Shown piece by piece: positions 48,117-58,456 of a stretch of 64,000 nt of DNA. Under the pieces are notes generated by a model. The model saw only the letters and a program-made list of their open reading frames with translations, searched no databases and was not told the origin of the DNA. The stretch covers positions 3,774,073 through 3,838,072 of the forward strand of contig CM040429.1 in assembly GCA_022702705.1 (NCBI GenBank), read 5' to 3'. The translations under genes were made by a program, and so were the position numbers. The DNA comes from Papilionanthe hookeriana x Papilionanthe teres. Lineage: Eukaryota; Streptophyta; Magnoliopsida; Asparagales; Orchidaceae. Positions within the stretch are counted from its first letter, which is position 1, and every line of letters starts with the position of its first letter.

Positions 48117-49016
48117 ATGGATGACGATGGGACACTGGGGATTCAAAACTGGGGAGGTTTTTACCGGGCTCCGCCGTTGAAAGGAAATCTAGGTCTGCAA
48201 CTCATGCCCAGTGTTGGAGAACGCGACACCAAGCCTTTTTTCTCCGGAATGGGGAGCGGCGGCGGGTATATACAGCGCGAATGTGAAGTCACGGGGCCGC
48301 CCGCCATGCCGATGGGGTTTGCAAGGAACATTTGGTATCATAATAACAGGGACAGCAGTAAGTTGCTCAATGTTTTCCATGGAAGCCATCAGGAACCATC
48401 TCACAGTTATGGAGCGCTTTTAACTGAAGCCACTGCGGCTACTGTGCCTGGAACCGCTGTGCATACCTTGCAGATGCTGCAGCAGGTAGAAGTACCCATG
48501 AAGGAGGAGAGGATACCGGCCATTGAGGAGCCCAGTGCTCCTCAACAAGAGGCAGCGTGTTTGAATAAGAGGTCAAAGGGTCAGGGGCGCTCTTCCAAGG
48601 TTTCAAAACCTAAAAAGGCTAAGAAGGCTACTACCCCAAAGGAAGAGTCTTCCAATCCTTTTGGGAGAGGGAGGTCTGCTAAGAAGACAATGGATATGGT
48701 GATTAATGGAATTGATCTAGATTTATCAGGGATGCCTGCACCTGTCTGTACCTGCACTGGACGCCCGCAACAGTGCTATAGATGGGGTGCCGGTGGGTGG
48801 CAGTCGGCTTGTTGCACCACAATCATTTCAACATATCCATTGCCAATGAGCACGAAGAGGAGAGGAGCTCGCATTGCAGGGAGGAAGATGAGTCAAGGTG
48901 CCTTCAAGAAGGTGTTGGAGAAACTGGCTGGGGAAGGTCAAGATTTTAGTAGCCCTATTGACTTGAAGCCTTTCTGGGCGAAGCATGGCACTAACAAGTT
49001 TGTGACAATCAGGTAA
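48117..49016 (+). CDS. BASIC PENTACYSTEINE (BBR/BPC) GAGA-binding transcription factor, class I
   Basis: BBR/BPC proteins are plant-specific nuclear factors that bind GA/CT-repeat elements and regulate homeotic and meristem genes; some recruit Polycomb complexes. The 299-residue product has the class I N-terminus (MDDDG ... KGNLGLQLM ... ERDTKPFF), a basic Lys-rich stretch at about 151-172 likely to be a nuclear localisation signal, and the C-terminal DNA-binding domain from about 192 to the end. That domain carries the five diagnostic cysteines (C211, C213, C220, C232, C233 in VCTCTGRPQQCYRWG ... SACCTT) and closes with the near-invariant WAKHGTNKFVTIR. The ATG follows an in-frame TAG directly, and the CDS is one exon, as usual for class I. 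All key residues are present, so it is probably functional. Assignment to BPC1, 2 or 3 is not possible here. Confidence 0.95.
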   Translation: MDDDGTLGIQNWGGFYRAPPLKGNLGLQLMPSVGERDTKPFFSGMGSGGGYIQRECEVTGPPAMPMGFARNIWYHNNRDSSKLLNVFHGSHQEPSHSYGALLTEATAATVPGTAVHTLQMLQQVEVPMKEERIPAIEEPSAPQQEAACLNKRSKGQGRSSKVSKPKKAKKATTPKEESSNPFGRGRSAKKTMDMVINGIDLDLSGMPAPVCTCTGRPQQCYRWGAGGWQSACCTTIISTYPLPMSTKRRGARIAGRKMSQGAFKKVLEKLAGEGQDFSSPIDLKPFWAKHGTNKFVTIR

Positions 49017-51523
49017 AAGATGTATAATGCTGATCCGTTATGGTAGGATTCATCTTCACAGTGCGAATGTTCTTTTTGCTGTGCATATAAACATGCAGCC
49101 CTTTGCTGAAACTGTTGTATTAGGTTGTTGAACTTGATTTTATTTAATTAGTGATATATGTATGCATTTCGAAGTTAGGATTCTGGTTAGCTGGACATGG
49201 TGGTTGTTTTATGTCTCTAATTAATTTATCTGAAGGTTTTCTACTAGAACTTTGCTTTCCTAACAGATATCTGTCTATGTTATTTCTCTTCAAATGTGAT
49301 GTGGCGTAGATCGTCTATTTTTAAATATGGAGGTCACTTTAACATTATATTTATGATTTTTGGATTCATTAATGTCTCATTGCATGTTATGTTATTGATG
49401 TTTTTGGCATATGTGAAAGTTTATCAAATGGTTAACCTTGTCTGATTGCTTATATTAACGGATATGATAATAGTTTGGTTTGTTTGTAATTCTTTCTGTT
49501 GATTGCTTCTTTGTGCATTGTGAACTCTTGATGCTGGATTGGCTCTTTTTTTTAACAGATTTTATTTTATTTTCATGAACTTCATATGTGTATCTTAAAA
49601 TGTGAAGCTTATATAGTTGAGAGTTCCCCTATTTGGAACTATAGTTGGGTTGGGTGAGGGGAAGCCTATGGTTTGTGTCTGTACATTTTGTTATGACTAA
49701 GTGAATCATTATATATATATATTTTAAGAATTTATTTATTTTCAGGACATGAAAAGTCCCATCATGCCACGCCAATGCCCTCTAATCCCTAAAACCTGAC
49801 GAAATAGAAGCTCCTTATCTTATCAAGGATATTGAAAACCTGTACTTACGCCACGCTAATACTTATAGAGCATTGCCTCTGTGTTAGATATATTAATGCT
49901 ATGACACTCTAAGGCATTGTATTCTACTTGGAATGCCTCATTTTTAAACTTCTTTAGAACAGTTTAAGACTTTTTAGACGCTATACCTGGTGTGAACATG
50001 TGATGGAGATGCTAGTCCTATGCAGGTGTTGACCAACTTACTTAACCTGACATGGCTTGTCTGATGAGATAATGAATGTGAGTAATATTTATGGCCCAAG
50101 TCTTTAAGTTGTTAGACTTGATCATACATCATTTTATGTCGAGTTTGGGTCAAATTATATTCAATGGGCTCAACACAATCTGAAATGCCATCTATTGTTT
50201 TATCAGGTCGACTTGATTCTACTTAAAAAAAGCCTTGGCTCAAATTTGAATCCTCTTCTTTATTACAACACAAGTTTTTCTCGGGAAAAACTCTAAATGC
50301 TAACTCAATTTGATCTGGCTTGAACTTAGCCTGATTGCCTTGTGATGATCTCTATAACAATTTATATGAATTTCAATCTATTATAAGCATATTCACATTT
50401 GTCCTTTATATAATCACTATTATTAGCCTTATTCTAATTATTTGAGACCAAGTATGTGTACCGTACAGATCTATTCATTCATATTAGTGCCACATTAGGT
50501 GTTAAGTTGTTGAAATTTGTGTAGCATAATTATATCCATGTTATTTTTTATTTTATCCATTTTTCTTTCTAATCCATTGACATTAAGTATATGTTATATT
50601 AATGCAACTTGTACAATATATTGAACATGCTCAAACATTGAAGTCTTTCACTAATTTCGTTCAATTTTTTTATACACTTCCTGTCAATGTTATTTACAAT
50701 GCATTCTTTTTTTTCTTCCTAATATTAATCCTTTGATTTTTGTTTTTATTTGTTTGCCATATTGATGCAGCTTGTATCCTTTGTTGTATCTAACCAAACC
50801 ATTTAAGTCTATTATTATTTTTTTATTTTCAATAAATGGAATTCACATTCATTTCTTTAATATATTTATTTCTCAAATTACGCTTCATAGTTTTGCCACA
50901 CATTTAACATAGCATCTTTTTTTTTCATGCTCGACTTTTGCTAGCATTAACTTCTTTGTTTCTGAACAATATTGCTAAAGTTATGTTAGGTTTTTGACTA
51001 GGCGATTGGAATGGGCGTGGTGATGCAAGGCAATTTCTCAGGGCTTCACATAACACTCAAAAATAAAATAAGCACCATTGCTAACACTTAAATAGGGGTG
51101 TCTACTTTGTCTTAAGACATCAAGAAATGAGTCAAATGTCATAGACAACAAATCATGGCTAAGTTGTATGTTTTCTCTAGCTACCATGTGGTTAAATAGT
51201 CCCCAAAACATTGATATTGTTTCTGAAGGTTATGGTGAAGTTTAAAATTGTGTAGAGTATTTTAGGATTGTGCATATATCTCTCATGTGTATAAAGTTTC
51301 TAGAGTATTGCGAAAGGGCTCCAAGTTTAGAAATTTCTAGAGTTATGTAGAGCATTCTTGTAGTTAGAGGCAAATGCCTTTGAGCCTATAAAAAGGGGAG
51401 ATTCATCCCATTTGTAACCTCAGGAAACCTATTCAAACTTCTTAGAGCTAATGGAGTTCTAGAGTTTCTTTCTTTTCGTATTATTTTGAAAGAACATGTG
51501 TGAGAAGGTTGACATATGAGCAA
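49017..51523. other. BPC 3' flank and intergenic DNA
   Basis: The first few hundred bases should hold the BPC 3'UTR. The stretch at about 51000-51520 has LTR-like promoter wording (GCCTATAAAAAGGGGAGATT, about 51384) followed by transcript-leader-like sequence running up to the copia element. It may be part of another LTR, but no end could be defined. Confidence 0.4.
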
Positions 51524-51934
51524 TGTTGAAATCCAAACAAATTTTGGTTCTCGTTCTAATCTATATATTAGATTTTGCCACCTATATATAATAGTGAAAT
51601 GAAACAAAATAAGAATCCTCCAAAATAAGAAAATGTAGGAAAAAAGAAATATCTAATAAAGGAAATAGTGAAATATATTTTGAGGAAAGAAAATAAATTC
51701 TTATTGCAAGAATAATCGCATTAACGGTATCAAGCTTGACGATGGAACCTTTACTGAGAAGCATGTTCAAATTCTAAATTCTTATTTTGAATTTTTTATA
51801 CCCAAATGGCAGGGAATTGATATTTGCACTGCGGTGGCCTAAATTTTTCCAATTCTTCCAACTATATTTCCAATTTCTCAATGCGGTTGACTACAGGGGT
51901 TACCAATGAGGAAATTTGGAGTTCCAATTAAGGT

Positions 51935-53301
51935 ATGGGACTTAATCGGGTAGCGGGTAATGATGGGATGACCACTTATATCTATAAGTCTTTTTGGCCT
52001 ATTATTCAAAAAGAGGTCCTTGACGCCATCCACAACTTCTTCTTAACTTCCAATAAGCCTGCCATCGGAAGGAATCTATTATTATCCTCCTCTCGAAGAC
52101 GAAGCAAGCTGAATTGCCAATATTTTTTAGACCCATCGGTCTTTGTACAACAATTTATAAAGTTGTTGGCATTATTCTCTTCAACGAACTTAAATAGGCA
52201 TTGCCTTCTATCATTTATGCTGAACATGATGCTTTCACCGCGAATCGCTCAGTCTCTAATACTTGTCTTATTGCCTAGGATATCATTAATAAATTGAACC
52301 ACTCAACTAACAAATCTGGGCTGATGTCTATTAAGATAGATATGAGCAGGCCTATGTAAGACGAATCGAACAACTCTCCATTTGGTGCTTGAAGCTTAGG
52401 GTTGTCCGGAAAGCTTTAAGAATTGGATTATGTCTTTTGTTACAAATCTCAGGTCCACCCTTATGATTAATGACCATTTAATCTCTGTGGATCGAGGAAA
52501 TTGTGGATTTCGACAACGATGTCCATTATCCCCTTATCTTTTTATTATTTGCTCGAAACTCCTTTATATTCCTTTTCATCAACGAGCCATATTGTCATTA
52601 GAGTTGCTTTCAGAGCGACTCCTCCATCACATTTATGTTGTGCAGATGATATCATTCTTTTTGTTGAGGCTAACATGTGCACGACAAAACTTCTTATTAA
52701 TATTTTGAATGATTACTGTCAATAGACAGGGCAACATATCAATACTTCTAAATCCGCAGTTCTTTTTAGTAAAGCCACCCACAACTGGCTTAAAAGGAGA
52801 ATTTTGAGATTTTTTAAATTCCCTCAGAGGAATGACTTGGAATATCTTTGGCTCAAGTTGGCCCTACAGAGGTTAAAGAAATTTGATTTCAATGTTGTAA
52901 CCCATAAGACTACTTTGAGAATTAATGCTTGGGGGACGAGTCACCTTACTTTAGCGGGACATGCCACGCTTATCAGATCATCTCTCCCCTTCATTCCGAC
53001 TTATCTTATCATGCATACCGAGGTTTCGATCAGCATTCTGGAGGATATTGAGAGGAAATGTAGGCAATTTCTTTGGCAGAAAGGTAGGAACAACCATCTC
53101 TACACTATGTGGCATGGGACATTATTTGTCAACCAACCGGGGGGGGGGGGGGGGACACCTTTATGGGCTTGGTTAGCTTGGACTATCTCCATGATAGGAA
53201 TTCACTTATTCACAAGCTTCTTGTGTCGGACGCTCTTATGTGATGGGGTGGCAGCCCTAAAGTTAGCTACTAGTGGAAAGTTGCCAATAGCTAGAAATTG
53301 A
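51935..53301 (+). pseudogene. LINE reverse transcriptase remnant
   Basis: RT motifs appear in succession in different frames: YKSFWPIIQKEVLDAIHNFF (from about 51980), RTMF/ICS-type PLSPYLF at about 52529, the catalytic A-D-D-I-I at about 52645-52660, and the thumb-region LTLAGHATLIRSSLPFIPTY at about 52948. Stops and frameshifts between them rule out function. The family is L1-like plant LINE. Confidence 0.8.
53139..53154. repeat. Run of 16 G
   Basis: Sixteen consecutive G lie in the LINE remnant, where related elements usually read NQP-GGLG. It is the longest G run in the window and could be slippage or an assembly uncertainty. Confidence 0.9.
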
Positions 53302-53789
53302 TGTTTTGAGGGATGTCTGGATCTATGATCATCCTCTTGCAGATTGGCCATGCTCCGTGGTGTTACGTAGTTAGTGGGTCTTAAATTTTTAGTCTTTATG
53401 GAAAATGGGTCCTGGAATGCTAATGCTCACGGGAGTTCGTTTGGGGAGGCACTCACATGCAAAAAATTGCAGGTTCACATCCACAAGGAGCTCATTGAGG
53501 ATTTATGGAGTTTAAGCATCTGCATATCGGTAAAACAATTATGATACTCATGTATGAAGCTAAATTCTCTGTTTATGACACCAATAAAAATTGTATGAGA
53601 GTAGTGAACCCTCTTCCGTTCCTGTAGAGGATAGATCACACACTTGTATAATGTAGACGCATACTTGCATATTTTTGTACTCTTTGTTTTTTTAATCCAA
53701 AGTGTAATATTTTACAAAAGAAAATAAATTCCTTTCTAGTGCGGATTGACATGTCTAATTTTCTTCCTTAAATTGGGTTGTATGTATTA

Positions 53790-55560
53790 TACAAACTAAG
53801 CTTGAACTTCAATTCATCATATCTGACCCTTGGTATTGCTTTGGTAAAAATATCAACAGTCGAAGTTGTGTATTAATAGAGCCAAGCTGAAAATTTTCAT
53901 TGTTAACCTTTTTTAAGGTGAAGTGTCTATCAATCTCGATGCGTTTTGTTCTGCCATGATGCACATGGTTTTTGGCTATACTAATAGTTGATTAGCATAT
54001 CACTTAATATTTAATATCTTTGTTCATCTTAGTCTTAAGTTTCTTAATAATCTTTGAACCATATTCTCTCACATATTTCTAGTTCAAGAGCATGATGCTT
54101 ATATTTTGCACTACTATGAGAGACAACTTGCTTTTTGCTTCTCCAAGATATATCCAGTGGTTGATTTTCTATTAATTATCTCTTCTGCCCAACTATTATT
54201 TGTATATATCTCAATCTCATGGTTTTTTAGATCTTTTGAAGAACAATTCGTATCCAGGAGTCATCTTCAAGTATCTTAGAATTTTGTTCACACTTTCAAA
54301 TGATCCTCATTTGGGTTATTCATGCGCTAGTTTACTGCACTATCTGGGCATGCAATATTAGTTAGGTCTTGTATGTGATAGGTATAGTTTGCCCACGAGT
54401 CTTTAATATCTTCTTTATCAACTGGAATGTTTCTTTCACTTTTGGTCAGCCTTTTGTTGTAATCCATAAGTGTGTCAACATTCAGTTTTACTTAATATGT
54501 CTAAGATATATTTCCTTGGATATGTCAATTCTCTCCTGAAACCCAACCACCTATATTCCCAGAAGATATAGGAGGTTCTGAAGTCCTTGATCTCAAATTT
54601 TATTTTGACTATTCTTTTAAGGGTCCATTTGGGGCAGCTTATTTGGTGCGTTAGCGTTTTGAAAATGCACCTGGCCTGTTTGGGTAAATCGCGTTTTGTC
54701 AGCTTATGCATTTTCAAAACGCTGAAAACAGCGTTTTCACACCGCACCAACCTAGGTGCGGTGGGAGCTTTTTATCTGCCGTTTGACTTTTCCAAAAAAA
54801 AAAAAATTGTAATAGCTACCGCACCTAGCTTATCAGTAAATTATTTTTAATCAGTTTATCAACAGATTATTCAATAAGTTGCAGCCGCCTCAAACTTAGT
54901 CTGATAATTTTCTCCGAATGATCACCTGTCAAGATAGTATCATCTACATATACTATAAGAATAATGTTTTTGCTTTTAGAGTTAGATTAACAAATAATGG
55001 ATGATCAGCTTGACAGTGATGATATCCTTTTGTAATCATTGTTTTAGCAAACACGTCAAACCAAGTATCAAGTGGTTGCTTCAAGCATGTAAGGGCTTCT
55101 TCAACTTGCAAATTAACCTATTGTTTGACTATTTTTTCAAGTCCTGAGGTATAATCATGCAGACTTCTTTATCAGGGTCTCCATTCGAAAAGTTATTTTT
55201 GGTATCGAGTTGGTATAACGACCGATATTGATTTACTGCAAGAGAGAGTAAAACTTGACCATATTAAGTTTGACAACAAGTGCAAATGTTTCCCGATAGT
55301 CTATGCTTTTTGATTGTGCGAAGCCCTTCTCAACCAATTTGGCTTTGAATCTCTGTGCACTTCTATCTCCTCGGTATTTGACCGAGAATATCCATTTGTA
55401 GCCTACAAAATTTTTTCCATGAGGTAACTCTATCAGTGTCCACGTGTTATTCTTTTCTAGAGCATGAATTTCTTCCTCAACTTTTTGTTTTAATTCTGGA
55501 ACCTTGAGAGCATCTTAGATAGAGTTGAAAACTTGCACACTATCTTTCAATTGGATGGTA
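53790..55560 (-). pseudogene. Copia reverse transcriptase / RNase H remnant
   Basis: On the minus strand the start of RT is seen at about 55500-55380 (NTWTLIELPHGK, GYKWIFSVKYRGD). The catalytic motif reads LIVYVDDTILTGD at about 54965-54925. After an insertion of about 250 bp, FEIKDFRTSYI and YPRKYILDILSKT follow (54606-54475). The RNase H end DIFTKAIPRV lies at 53860-53823. Frames are broken. Confidence 0.8.
54618..54850. mobile_element. Foldback insertion in the copia reverse transcriptase
   Basis: The RT coding sequence on either side (ILTGD ... and FEIKDF ...) is separated by unrelated DNA with strong inverted repeats. An exact 17-bp pair, AGCGTTTTGAAAATGCA (54653-54669) and its reverse complement (54707-54723), is followed by GAAAAC-AGC-GTTTTC (54724-54738) and CACCGCACC facing GGTGCGGTG (about 54740-54762). 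GGGTCCATTTGGGGCAG at its left edge looks like a MITE terminus, though no inverted partner was found at the right edge. Wording is similar at 11822-12000. Confidence 0.65.
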
Positions 55561-56303
55561 GCAACTTCACCTATGCTACATATCTTTCAATTGGATGCCC
55601 TCAGATAAATTTCATGCGTGCAATTGATTGATTAAAGTCACTAATCAAATCATCGGTGTAAGGGAGTCATGAGTTGAGGAATCCATATCATTATTATTAT
55701 GAGAATGAATTGGTTCCAGCTCTTGACAGCCCTCGTTTGCATAGTGTCATTTACATGCTCGGTGGTCATTCTTCTTCTGGTGTAGACATGAAAGTCTTGA
55801 TCATCGGTGCATGTTAAGGTGGATTAGAGACAAGTGGAACTGTTTCTGTAGCTGAGTTTGATTCTTGAAATGGTGCTGGTTGAGATGGAGGATTTTGTTA
55901 TGTTAAAGAAAAATGGTCGGATTATCTTGATAAAAATCCCTAATCTAGTATTCCCTTGAGGTATCCTCTGAATTTCATATTTGGAAAAATAAAATTGATT
56001 CTCAAAGAAGGTGACATCCATAGAGTTATATATTTTTCTAGTTGTCGGAGAATAGTATTTTTACTCTTTTTGATTGGATGAGTAATTGCGAAAATGCATC
56101 CGAGAGATTTGTGTTCAAGTTTGATGTAGTGTTATTGTTGGATGTGAATGACGGCAAAACAATAAAAAACCTTTAATCGTAAGTTAGAAGAAAAGAGCGG
56201 ATGTGTGGGTAAGATTTCATGAGAGTATTATGGGAATTTGAAATTTCAGGACTCAACTAAGCATAATATTGATGAAGTATGTGGCCGTGAGAATGGTTTT
56301 CCC

Positions 56304-56849
56304 TCAAAAATGTTTAAGCACATGTTTAAATATCATAATGGCACGGGCCACTTTAAGTGTATTTTTCCTTTCCACGATCTTATTTTGTTGAAGATTATTC
56401 ACCCAAGAACTTGTATGAATAATTTCATGTTTGGAAGGATAAGGACTAAGGATGGAATTAAAGTATTTCTTAGCATTATAAGTTTTAAGAATTTGAATTT
56501 TGCTTTGGAATTGACTGAGAACCATGGCGTCAAAGGATTGAAATGTAATGATTGTTTTAGATTTTCTTTCACAAGGAATGTTCATGTTGTTCTTGTTTGA
56601 TCATCTTTGAATGATACAAATAATCGCGCCCCATTTATATTGTTTACTTGTGAGGGTCCCCAGATCACTGTAAATTGCAGAAGAAAGATGTGAATGCTTG
56701 TATTGTAATTTGGAATATAAATATCTGGTATGATTTGCAAGTTCACAAGTTTCACATTGATAAATATTGAATTTTTTAGTGATAAATAAACGTAGAAACA
56801 TTTTTTTCATGTATGTAAAATTTTGATGACCAGGACAACAATGACTCAA
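56304..56849 (-). pseudogene. Copia GAG-pre-integrase and integrase remnant
   Basis: Minus-strand frame 56849-56601 keeps the zinc-binding pattern (SHCCPGHQNF ... CETCELANHTR) of GAG-pre-integrase. Frame 56585-56304 keeps integrase core wording (DNAKKYF-like YNAKKYFN, then NNLQQNKIVERKN). The catalytic Asp of the DN motif is changed (YNA for DNA) and the two frames are not continuous, so it is inactive. Confidence 0.8.
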
Positions 56850-57232
56850 CAGAACTTGACTTTCAACTGAATCAGGATTTGAGTTGGGCTCAGAATATAA
56901 CTTGACGGATGATATTGCCCACCAATGAAGCTATTTTCTTTGAGCAACTATAGACCGCAATGAAGTTCAACACTGTCAATAACATTTCTGATTCTACAAC
57001 ATGAAATTATAATAATTGGAATAAAATTTAGCCACACATTTTAGGTCACGAGCAAGTTTCTTGATTGGGAGTAGTTTGTAATTTAACTTTGGAACATAAT
57101 CACAAATTAGAGATGGATCATTTATTAATTCAACTGATCAAGTTCCTGCTCTTGGTGAGAATAAACCATCAACCATTCAAACTAAAGAATGACTGGTATA
57201 TTGGCTATAATTTTTGAAGAAATTGATGTCTC

Positions 57233-57275
57233 CAGTCATATGATCAGCAGTTTCAGAATCAACTATTTAAGATTT
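57233..57275 (-). pseudogene. Copia protease remnant
   Basis: On the minus strand IVDSETADHMTGD corresponds to the copia protease active-site block (I-D-S-G-A-T-D-H-M-T-G). The active-site Gly is replaced by Glu. Confidence 0.65.
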
Positions 57276-57427
57276 TAATTTATTGCTTTAGACATTAAAA
57301 CATAGGAAAAGACACCTTAGTGTGCTGATATACTAATTGATTATTCGACAAAGGATTGTAATACTTTTTCAAGACTTAGAACTATCATTAAACATTTCTA
57401 CAACGCCTCAATTATCTCCCCGATGAA

Positions 57428-58040
57428 TCAATTGAATTCTGAATTGTTGTCGGAAGATATAATAGGGACTGAAGACATAGTCTCATGTTTGGATGTGACT
57501 TTCGAGGAAGATGATTGTGAGGACATGCTGTGTTTTGCCATGATAAAGATTGTGAAGCCTGACTTGAGAAGACAAGCAAAAGCGATAAGACTCTTAGTTT
57601 GACTGCTCGGGTGGGCTGTCAAACAGGAACTAGAGGGAGAGGCACACACGACTCTCAATTTCCATGAGTTCGGAAAAAATGGGAATGGTTGGGTCATTTG
57701 TAAGCTGCGACTCTTGAGATACCAATCGGGCAATGGCGTTGGCTCTTGAGAGGACAACTTTGACACCATTCGGGCCTTCTTCAAGCCGGGTACCCTTGTG
57801 ATGGCTGCTATGCCAACACTTGAGATGGTGACTAGGGCAAGTCAAGTCGATCGCAAGTACAAATTCATTCATGGAGGAAGAACAAAGCGTGCAAAAATCT
57901 GCACATGTATGGAGTGTGTGGAAATCAGCGCTTCTGCAAAATTTGAAAGGAATACGCTGTTGCAATCTACGCTTGAACTGTTTGTACGCACTTTTTTGGT
58001 TGAATGAGACAGACGCCGGGTTAGTTGATCGCGAGAGCAA
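57428..58040 (-). other. Unrecognised open stretch in the gag position of the copia element
   Basis: Two overlapping minus-strand frames (58040-57630 and 57784-57428) fill the space where copia gag should be. Neither shows the usual gag wording or a CCHC zinc knuckle. It may be gag that has decayed beyond recognition, or foreign sequence captured by the element. Confidence 0.35.
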
Positions 58041-58242
58041 GGTAAGAGTTGTTCAACAAGAGCTATTAAAAATAATCTAATTGCACTTACGAGTTGATCT
58101 CTTCGAATGGACAACGACAGCGTTGTACGCTTCCTATAGCGAGTCAACCCAAGCAAAGTATGTTCGACACAAGATGTTATGTTCAAATAGAACAGATGGT
58201 TGTTGCTTTCTCAAGCACGCAACAAAGATGAGCTACAACGTT

Positions 58243-58254
58243 GCTCTGATACCA
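58243..58254 (-). other. Copia primer-binding site
   Basis: On the minus strand TGGTATCAGAGC follows the LTR end (...CTACA) directly and is the standard copia site complementary to initiator tRNA-Met. Confidence 0.9.
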
Positions 58255-58456
58255 TGTAGTAATCTGAAACAAATTTTATTTTTCATTCTAATCTATACAT
58301 TACACTTTGCCACATATATATAATACTGGAAGGAAATCGAGTAGAAATCCTCCAAAATAAGAAAAGCAGAAAAATGAAATATCTAATAAGGAAAATATAA
58401 ATAGTGAAATACATTATGAGGAAAGGAAATAAATTCCTTCCTAATGCGGATTGACA
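58255..58456 (-). repeat. Right copia LTR (5' LTR)
   Basis: 202 bp beginning TGTAGTAATCTGAAAC and ending GCGGATTGACA in plus-strand reading. It matches the split left LTR, with small insertions such as AATATAA near 58396. Confidence 0.88.

Larger units (their letters stand above)
51701..53716 (+). mobile_element. 5'-truncated L1-type LINE inside the copia LTR
   Basis: An exact 15-bp duplication, AAAGAAAATAAATTC, lies at 51686-51700 and 53717-53731, so about 2.0 kb was inserted by target-primed reverse transcription. The left end joins abruptly to NNRINGIKLDDGTFTEKH-like sequence, the region just before the L1 reverse transcriptase, so endonuclease and ORF1 are missing. Further right are TTYIYKSFWPIIQ, PLSPYLFIICSKLL and ADDIILFVEAN (the catalytic ADD of the RT), then IERKCRQFLWQK. 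The frame is broken many times. The 3' end merges with the A-rich target copy. Confidence 0.85.
51524..53751 (-). repeat. Left copia LTR split by a LINE
   Basis: The LTR pieces are 51524-51700 and 53732-53751. Together they give about 197 bp matching 58255-58456, from (T)GTTGAAATCCAAACAAATTT to GTGCGGATTGACA. The gap is the LINE plus one copy of its duplicated target. Confidence 0.85.
51524..58456 (-). mobile_element. Ty1-copia retrotransposon, minus strand, decayed and carrying two insertions
   Basis: Two LTRs of about 200 bp flank it: 58255-58456, and 51524-53751 with a LINE inside. Read on the minus strand, the order is LTR, primer-binding site TGGTATCAGAGC (58254-58243), gag region, protease (about 57275-57233), GAG-pre-integrase (56849-56601), integrase (56585-56304), reverse transcriptase (about 55560-54475), RNase H ending DIFTKAIPRV (53860-53823), polypurine tract (about 53765-53752) and LTR. 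That is the copia order. Every domain is broken by stops or frameshifts. The flanking pentanucleotides do not match, so no target-site duplication is visible. Confidence 0.88.

Noticed and set aside
52804..53301. 165-codon frame that could be taken for a gene
   Set aside because: It is the thumb-region part of the LINE reverse transcriptase, continuous with RT motifs upstream and interrupted by frameshifts.
57428..57784. 118-codon Ser-rich minus-strand frame as a host gene
   Set aside because: It lies between the primer-binding site and protease of the copia element and has no host-gene likeness, so it is treated as part of the element.
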